Positions 59,035 through 64,000 of a DNA stretch of 64,000 nucleotides are shown one piece after another. The stretch is from Modestobacter sp. VKM Ac-2985 (GTDB lineage: Bacteria; Actinomycetota; Actinomycetes; Mycobacteriales; Geodermatophilaceae), in assembly GCF_026967925.1 (NCBI RefSeq), contig NZ_JAPVBI010000002.1:671528-735527 (forward strand), in the 5' to 3' direction. The position numbers and the translations under genes are program-made. The number at the start of each line of letters is the position of its first letter. Position 1 is the first letter of the stretch. Under the pieces are notes generated by a model that was given only the letters and a program-made list of their open reading frames with translations, did no database searches and was not told the origin of the DNA.

Positions 59035-60597
59035 TCAGGAGGGGCTGGGCGCCTGCGGACCGGAGCGGGGCAGGTGGACGGCGAAGGTGGCGCCCTCGCC
59101 GGGGGCGGTGCGCAGCTCGACCCGGCCACCGTGCGCCTCGACCAGCGCGGCGACGATGGACAGCCCGAGCCCGGTGCCCCCGGCGGCGCGGGTGCGGGAG
59201 GAGTCGGCCCGGTAGAACCGCTCGAACACCCGGTCGGCGTCGGCCGGCGTCAGGCCGGGGCCATCGTCGCTGACCGCGACGACGAGCCCGTCGGGCTCGG
59301 TCTCGTCCTCGGCGACGCGCAGGGTCACCCGGGTGCCGGAGGGGGTGTGGGTGAGCGCGTTGGCGACCAGGTTCCCGATCACCTGGCGCAGCCGGGCCTC
59401 GTCGCCGCGCACGACGGGCACGTCGGTCAGCGAGGGGTCCAGCTGCAGGCTGACCGGGCGGTCGGGGTCGACGGCGCGGGCGTCGTGCACGGCGTCCCCG
59501 GCCAGCTCGGCCAGGTCGACCGGGGCCAGTGCCAGGGGTCGCTGCTGGTCCAGCCGGGCGAGCTGGAGCAGGTCCTCGACGAGCAACCCCATCCGGGTCG
59601 CCTCGGACTCGATCCGCTGCATCAGCCGGCCGGTGTCCTCCGGGCCGTCGACCGCACCCTGGCGGTGCAGCTCCGCGAAGCCGCGGATGGACGTCAGCGG
59701 GGTGCGCAGCTCGTGGCTGGCGTCGGCGACGAACCGGCGCATCCGCGCCTCGGAGGCGACGGCGTGCTCCTCGGAGGCCTGCTGGGCGCGGAAGGAGCTC
59801 TCGATCCGGCCGAGCATCCCGTTCAGCGCGGCCGACAGCCGGCCGACCTCGGTCCGGTCGTCGCCCACCGGCACGCGCCGGGACAGGTCGCCGGCGGCGA
59901 TCGCCCGGGCGGTGTGCTCCACCTCCACCAGCGGCCGCAGGCTGTTGCGCACGACGAGGTGGCCGGCGACGCCCAGCACCGCCAGGACCAGCAGGCCGAC
60001 GATGAGCTCGATCCGCACCAGCCGGCCCAGGGCGTCTTCGTCGGCGCTCAGGTCGAGTCCCAGGACGACGACGTACTCCTCGCTGACCGGGGTGCTGGGC
60101 ACCCGGATCGCGCCCACCCGCCAGGTGGTCCGCCCGTCCTGCGATGCGGTGGAGATGGCGGCCGTGCCGTCGACGCCGACTTCCGTCGCGTCCAGACGGC
60201 TGACGTCGGGCAGGTCGTCGTCGTCCGGGCCCTGCACCACCGAGACGGAGTCCTCCTCGGCGTCGAGGTCCAGGCAGGCGATGTACTGGTTGCTGGGGAT
60301 GCGGGGCCAGTCGCCGGCGCAGGCCTGCAGGATCCGGACCGGCTGCCCCGCCAGCTGTTCCAGGCCGGCGTCCAGCTGCTCGTCCTGCTGCTCGACCAGG
60401 TAGTCGCGCAGCAGGGAGGTGGCGGCGAAGCCGGTGGCGGCCAGCGCGGCCGCGACCAGGGCCACCATCAGGGCCACCAGGGTGACCCGCAGCGGGACCC
60501 TCGGCGCGGGGCCGTGTGCCGGCTGCGCCAGCGGCGTACTGGGGGGTGGCGGGGCCGCCGCGGTCTCCACCGCCCGGCTCCGGGCGGTCGCGGTCAC
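59035..60597 (-). CDS. Sensor histidine kinase
   Basis: A 520-residue membrane kinase. After a Pro-rich lead come two membrane helices (about residues 39-60 and 195-215) around an extracellular domain with cysteines ('ILQACAGD', 'YIACLDLD'), then HAMP ('LRPLVEVEHTARAIAAGDLS'), HisKA 'ASHELRTPLTSIRGFAEL' and ATPase boxes 'NLVANALTHT', 'DDGPGLT' and 'GGTGLGLSIV'. GTG 60597 overlaps the regulator stop (GTGA). Confidence 0.9.
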   Translation of the reverse strand: MTATARSRAVETAAAPPPPSTPLAQPAHGPAPRVPLRVTLVALMVALVAAALAATGFAATSLLRDYLVEQQDEQLDAGLEQLAGQPVRILQACAGDWPRIPSNQYIACLDLDAEEDSVSVVQGPDDDDLPDVSRLDATEVGVDGTAAISTASQDGRTTWRVGAIRVPSTPVSEEYVVVLGLDLSADEDALGRLVRIELIVGLLVLAVLGVAGHLVVRNSLRPLVEVEHTARAIAAGDLSRRVPVGDDRTEVGRLSAALNGMLGRIESSFRAQQASEEHAVASEARMRRFVADASHELRTPLTSIRGFAELHRQGAVDGPEDTGRLMQRIESEATRMGLLVEDLLQLARLDQQRPLALAPVDLAELAGDAVHDARAVDPDRPVSLQLDPSLTDVPVVRGDEARLRQVIGNLVANALTHTPSGTRVTLRVAEDETEPDGLVVAVSDDGPGLTPADADRVFERFYRADSSRTRAAGGTGLGLSIVAALVEAHGGRVELRTAPGEGATFAVHLPRSGPQAPSPS

Positions 60598-61325
60598 GAG
60601 CCGCGGGGGAGGCGGAGGGAGTAGCCGACGCCGCGCAGCGTGTGCAGCAGTCGCGGTTCGGTGGTGTCGATCTTGCGGCGGAGGTAGGAGATGTAGGACT
60701 CGACGACGTTGGCCTCGCCGTTGAAGTCGTAGTTCCACACGTGGTCGAGGATCTGTGCCTTGGACAGCACCCGGCCGGCGTTGGTCATCAGGTAGCGGAG
60801 CAGCTTGAACTCCGTCGGCGACAGGCTGACCAGCTTGCCGGCCTTGAGGACCTCGTGCGACTCCTCGTCGAGCTCGATGTCGGCGAAGGTCAGCCGTGGC
60901 GCCTCGGTGGCCTGCTGCACGCTCTGGGTGCGACGCAGGACCGCCCGGATCCGGGCCAGCACCTCGTCGAGGCTGAACGGCTTGGTGACGTAGTCGTCCC
61001 CGCCCAGGGTCAGGCCGGTCACCTTGTCCTCGGCGGCGTCCCGGGCGGTCAGGAAGAGCACCGGGGTGTTCGTCCCCTTCTGACGCAGCCGCCGGACGAC
61101 GCCGAAGCCGTCGAGTCCGGGCATCATCACGTCCAGCACCAGCAGGTCCGGCTGGAACTGGTCGGCGATCGACAGGGCCTGCTGCCCGTCCGGGGCGGTG
61201 GCGACCTCGAAGCCCGCGTACCGGAGGCTGGCCGACAGCAGCTCGCGGATGTTCGGCTCGTCGTCGACGACGAGGAGCCGCGCCTCGGGCCGCTGGGCGC
61301 CGGGCGCCGGTGAGCCGGAGCTCAT
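60594..61325 (-). CDS. OmpR-family response regulator
   Basis: A 243-residue regulator paired with the kinase. Receiver: 'LLVVDDEPNIRELLSASLRY', phospho-Asp in 'LLVLDVMMPGLDGFGV', 'FLTARD' and 'VTKPFSLDEV'. DNA-binding part: 'LSPTEFKLLRYLMTNAGRVL' and 'SYISYLRRKIDTTEPRLLHT'. ATG 61325 has GGAGGGG about 8 bases upstream and is preferred over ATG 61370. Confidence 0.9.
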   Translation of the reverse strand: MSSGSPAPGAQRPEARLLVVDDEPNIRELLSASLRYAGFEVATAPDGQQALSIADQFQPDLLVLDVMMPGLDGFGVVRRLRQKGTNTPVLFLTARDAAEDKVTGLTLGGDDYVTKPFSLDEVLARIRAVLRRTQSVQQATEAPRLTFADIELDEESHEVLKAGKLVSLSPTEFKLLRYLMTNAGRVLSKAQILDHVWNYDFNGEANVVESYISYLRRKIDTTEPRLLHTLRGVGYSLRLPRGS

Positions 61326-61461
61326 GGTGGACACGTCCCCTCCCGATGGACCCTGCGGCGACGTCGTCATCACTCCAGGGTCCCGCTGGCGGCTGCGGCT
61401 GGCCTGGACGGTACCTGTGAGGAGCCTGGGGATCAGGTCGAGGAGGCCGTCGGCGCGGCGG

Positions 61462-62286
61462 TCAACCGGCCGGGGACATCGCGCGGCCGGCGCGCCAGTA
61501 ACCGATGGCGTGATGCTGCCCCCGGCGCAGCCCCCAGCGACCCCGCAAGTCGGCGCGCACCGCGCGGACGACGGCCGACTCGGCGCCCACCCAGGCGAAC
61601 AGGTCCTCACCCGGCGGGCGGGGCAGGGCGGCCACCGCCTCGACCAGCAGGGTGCTCACCCCGGGCGCCACGCCGTCCCGGTGCAGCCAGCGCACCGCGA
61701 CGCCGGGCGGCGCGGTCAGTGGCTGTTCCTCCTGGGGGCCGGCCACCTCGAGCAGGACCACGCCACGGGCGTCCGGGGCAGCCGTCGCCAGGATCCGGCT
61801 GATCGCCGGGAGCGCGGTCTCGTCACCTGCCAGCAGCAGCCAGCCGGCAGGAGAAGCGCCCAGGGGAGCGGCGCTGGCCAGCCCGAGCACGGCACCGGGC
61901 GCGGCGGCCGCGGCCCAGGAGGCGGCCGGGCCGTCGCCGTGCAGGACGAAGTCGACGTCGACCTCACCGGCGGCCGGGTCCTGCCGGCGCGCGGTGTAGC
62001 TGCGCAGGGCGACGCCGTGGCTGCCCTGCGGCCAGACGATGCGGCCGTCGCGAGCCACCTCCGGCCACCGCGGGGAGCGGTCGTCGGCGCGGGGGACGAG
62101 CAAGGACATCGTGGGCCCGCAGGCGGCGACCACGGTGGCGGGGGCGGTGAGGGTCACCCGGCGGACCGCGGGTGTCACGTCGCGCACGGACGTCACGGTG
62201 AGCACGTCGACCGGGCGGACTGCGGGATCGGCTGCCCCGGCGCCTGGCGCGGCTGCCGTGGGGGCGGGTTCCTCGGTCGATGACAC
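61462..62286 (-). CDS. Siderophore-interacting protein (FAD-dependent ferric reductase)
   Basis: A 274-residue SIP/ViuB-type reductase that uses NAD(P)H and FAD to free iron from ferric siderophores in the cytoplasm. FAD-binding: 'VALRSYTARRQDPA' (about residue 84, R-x-Y-T); NAD-binding region 'WLLLAGDETALPAISRILA' and 'FAWVGAESAVVRAVRADLRG'; the end 'AIGYWRAGRA' is the family C-terminus. GTG 62286 is chosen inside an ORF reaching 62418. A siderophore uptake system is not in this window. Confidence 0.87.
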   Translation of the reverse strand: MSSTEEPAPTAAAPGAGAADPAVRPVDVLTVTSVRDVTPAVRRVTLTAPATVVAACGPTMSLLVPRADDRSPRWPEVARDGRIVWPQGSHGVALRSYTARRQDPAAGEVDVDFVLHGDGPAASWAAAAAPGAVLGLASAAPLGASPAGWLLLAGDETALPAISRILATAAPDARGVVLLEVAGPQEEQPLTAPPGVAVRWLHRDGVAPGVSTLLVEAVAALPRPPGEDLFAWVGAESAVVRAVRADLRGRWGLRRGQHHAIGYWRAGRAMSPAG

Positions 62287-62602
62287 GAGGACCGACCCTA
62301 ACGGGGCCGACCCGGCCGGCCCCGGGGGAATGGGACCAGCCGAGCCGGCGATCGTGGACGAGGGCCTCACCCACCGTGACCAGTTCATCGCACTGATCAG
62401 GGGAGACGCTGTGTGCACCCCGTCGAATGAGCACGCTACGTGACGATCTCGCCGTCGTCACCACCGTCCCCCCGGACACCCCCCGAACGGGTGACCGCCG
62501 TCGGGTGGCCGACGGTCACCCGGCGCACACCGTCGCTCGATGTGTGCGCGGCTGTCGCCACGGGCAGGCACACCGGACCGACGGTGCGAGAGGGAGGCCG
62601 GG
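62287..62602. other. Intergenic interval with an imperfect hairpin
   Basis: 316 bases with no convincing gene, holding the divergent promoters. An imperfect inverted repeat (about 62488-62522, CGGGTGACC ... GGTCACCCG with a small bulge) lies 80 bases before the next start and may be a regulator site or leader hairpin. Confidence 0.4.
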
Positions 62603-62812
62603 ATGGCGAAGGAGTTCTCGAAGGGCGACCACGTGAGCTGGAAGAGCCACGGTGGTACGGCTGAGGGCACGGTGCAGCGGGAGATCACCGAGGACACCGA
62701 GGCGGCCGGGCGCACGGTGCGCGCCAGTCCGGACGACCCGCAGTACGAGGTGGAGAGCGAGAAGAGCGGGGGCACCGCCGTGCACAAGCCGAGCGCACTG
62801 GAGAAGGACTGA
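62603..62812 (+). CDS. DUF2945 / TUDOR-like small protein
   Basis: A 69-residue protein: 'FSKGDHVSWKSHGGTAEGTV' then 'DPQYEVESEKSGGTAVHKPS'. This is the short SH3/Tudor-like DUF2945 family found in many soil bacteria, sometimes called hypervirulence-associated. Function unknown. ATG 62603 follows GGGAGG at 62592-62597. It leads a pair with the DUF2795 gene. Confidence 0.82.
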   Translation: MAKEFSKGDHVSWKSHGGTAEGTVQREITEDTEAAGRTVRASPDDPQYEVESEKSGGTAVHKPSALEKD

Positions 62813-62846
62813 GCGGCGCGGCGACGCCCGCACGGAGGAGGACATC

Positions 62847-63272
62847 GTGAGCGAGACCGAGGGCGGCTTCACTGGGAGCCGGAGCACCAAGCACAACCCG
62901 CGCCTGGACGAGGAGCTCGAGCACGAGGTCCAGGGGATGATGAAGGCCGAGCGGGCCACCCGCTCCTCGGAGTGGCGCGAGGTGGAGCCGGTCGGCGAGG
63001 ACCAGCCCGACATCGACGCCGACCCGGCCGGCACCTTGGTCGGCGGGGTCCCGGAGGGCATGGACGCCGATGCGGTCGTGGCCCGGGCCGAGCTGTCCCG
63101 CTGGCTGGACCGCGCGGACTTCCCCAGCACCGGCCCGGAGCTGGTCGAGGCCGCTCGCGATCATCGGGCCCCGGACGTGGTGGCCAGCGAGCTCTCCCGG
63201 CTGCCCGAGGGTCAGGTCTACGAGCGGATCGGGGACGTCGTCCGGGCGCTGGGCTACCCGACGGAGACCTGA
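62847..63272 (+). CDS. DUF2795 domain protein
   Basis: A 141-residue protein. The N-terminal half is polar and charged ('RLDEELEHEVQGMMKAERAT'); the C-terminal ~70 residues fit DUF2795 ('ARAELSRWLDRADFPSTGPE', 'SRLPEGQVYERIGDVVRALG'). Role unknown; members often sit beside stress-type small proteins as here. GTG 62847 has GGAGGAG 7-13 bases upstream. Confidence 0.78.
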   Translation: MSETEGGFTGSRSTKHNPRLDEELEHEVQGMMKAERATRSSEWREVEPVGEDQPDIDADPAGTLVGGVPEGMDADAVVARAELSRWLDRADFPSTGPELVEAARDHRAPDVVASELSRLPEGQVYERIGDVVRALGYPTET

Positions 63273-63288
63273 GCGCAGACCCGGCCAG

Positions 63289-63324
63289 CGACCGGCGTCG
63301 TCCCCTCGGGGGCGGCGCCGGTCG
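63289..63324. terminator. Intrinsic terminator
   Basis: 17-bp stem with two G-T pairs (63289-63305 with 63308-63324), very tight loop, between the DUF2795 gene and the convergent repeat-containing gene. Confidence 0.75.
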
Positions 63325-63330
63325 GTGCGT

Positions 63331-64000
63331 TCAGGAGGAGGAGTTCTCCGACTCGGCCTCCTCCTCGGCGATCTCCTCGGCACCGCGGCGCCGGAACAGC
63401 CGCGAGCCGGGGAAGCCCTTCACCACCTGCCGCATGTCCTGCACGGTCTCCACCAGGGTGTGCACGTCCGGTGCGACGTCGCTCAGGGTCAGCAGCACCG
63501 GCAGGACGTCCTCGTCGAGGTGCACGACCAGGTCGGGGAGCCGGTCGACGAGGGTGATGATCGCGGTGACCTCGTCGGTGTGCAGCTCCTCGGCGAACCG
63601 GGTCAGCGACGGAGCCAGCGCGGTCAACGCCGGGCGGTAGTCGTCCAGCAGCGGGGAGATCGCGGCGAGCAGCGCCTCGGCGCGGGCCAGTGTGCCGTCG
63701 GCGGCGCCGGCCGTGCCGCCGACCGCCTCGAGGAGCGCGTCGGCGGCGTCGGTCGACCGGCCGATCCGGGCGACGGACTGGTCCGCCGCGTCGTTGGTGA
63801 CCCCGATGCGGGCGACGGCTGCGTCAGCGGCGTCGTTGGTGACGCCGATCCGGGCCACGGACTGGTCAGCGGCGTCGTTGGTGACCCCGATGCGGGCCAC
63901 GGACTGGTCGGCGGCGTCGTTGGTGACCCCGATCCGGGCGACGGCTGCGTCAGCGGCGTCGTTGGTGACGCCGATCCGCTCCACGGCGCCGTCCGCAGCG
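63331..64000 (-). CDS. Repeat-containing protein, N-terminus beyond the window (partial)
   Basis: At least 223 residues; the frame is open to the window edge, so the start is outside. The visible N-terminal part consists of 14-residue repeats 'VARIGVTNDAADQS'/'VERIGVTNDAADAA'. The C-terminal ~130 residues are helical ('LLAAISPLLDDYRPALTALA', 'ITLVDRLPDLVVHLDEDVLP') and end 'EEAESENSSS'. The C-terminal part resembles conserved actinobacterial proteins of unknown function found near membranes (weak). A GTG at 63984 could start a shorter form but the repeat continues upstream of it. Confidence 0.65.
   Translation of the reverse strand, partial: AADGAVERIGVTNDAADAAVARIGVTNDAADQSVARIGVTNDAADQSVARIGVTNDAADAAVARIGVTNDAADQSVARIGRSTDAADALLEAVGGTAGAADGTLARAEALLAAISPLLDDYRPALTALAPSLTRFAEELHTDEVTAIITLVDRLPDLVVHLDEDVLPVLLTLSDVAPDVHTLVETVQDMRQVVKGFPGSRLFRRRGAEEIAEEEAESENSSS
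63733..64000 (-). repeat. 42-bp tandem repeats (14-residue coding units)
   Basis: At least five units of 42 bp plus one diverged unit (63733-63774) are visible and continue past the window. Two subtypes alternate: ...NDAADQS and ...NDAADAA. Confidence 0.85.

Noticed and set aside
63733..64000. CRISPR-like array
   Set aside because: The 42-bp period is continuous coding sequence without unique spacers; it is a protein repeat.

Overview
The window is GC-rich DNA with a very dense gene layout, many GTG starts and many 4-base stop/start overlaps (ATGA, GTGA). It looks like an actinomycete chromosome. The gene content (valine dehydrogenase next to purM and a DUF3073 gene, AMIN-like and GtrA proteins, a guanidine-III riboswitch) and the protein style suggest Geodermatophilaceae (Blastococcus/Modestobacter/Geodermatophilus type). 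The family assignment is inference; 'actinobacterium' is firm.

Layout. 0-2.1 kb: the 3' end of purM, a strong bidirectional terminator, a DUF3073 gene and a valine/leucine dehydrogenase. 2.3-5.2 kb: a three-gene sugar ABC importer whose permease appears to start at CTG. 5.3-11.5 kb: an M23 peptidase, a lipoprotein, an MBL-fold hydrolase, an MftG-like GMC oxidoreductase and an unrecognised tandem paralogous pair. 11.6-17.8 kb: a protocatechuate cluster (pobA, an IclR regulator, then pcaHGBDC) with a perfect 18-bp palindrome in the divergent promoter. 17.8-22.8 kb: a membrane-anchored protein, a glycosyltransferase and a two-component system. 22.9-23.2 kb: tRNA-Phe, tRNA-Asp and tRNA-Glu. 23.3-29.1 kb: lipoproteins, GtrA, VanZ, a DUF2231-Rieske protein, small proteins, and an MDR reductase/TetR pair with twin operators.

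29.1-35.1 kb is an accessory segment of unfamiliar genes with less biased codon usage. It holds three unknown minus-strand genes, a perfect LexA (SOS) box, a degenerate tyrosine-recombinase-like gene overlapped by a DDE-transposase-like gene that has been broken (one frameshift comes from a 10-bp tandem duplication), and then tRNA-Lys. This is the best candidate for an undescribed mobile element.

35.9-49 kb returns to core-like content: small membrane proteins, a stand-alone family A DNA polymerase, hemerythrin, enoyl-CoA hydratase, a YihY protein, acyl-CoA dehydrogenase, a zinc alcohol dehydrogenase, a guanidine-III riboswitch controlling an SMR (Gdx/SugE) exporter, and a DHA2 drug exporter with its MarR regulator. 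49-54 kb: HrpA helicase, which carries an in-frame copy of a palindromic repeat also found at 11.6 kb, and a small HTH/ATPase pair with palindromic operators. 54.3-58.3 kb: cysD and cysN, separated by an antisense membrane-protein ORF, plus an MFS gene. 58.3-64 kb: thioesterase, a second two-component system, a siderophore-interacting protein, small stress-type proteins, and a gene running off the window that contains 14-residue tandem repeats.

Many start codons here sit 6-7 bases downstream of a TANNNT hexamer, which points to leaderless transcription. That feature was used to choose several starts.
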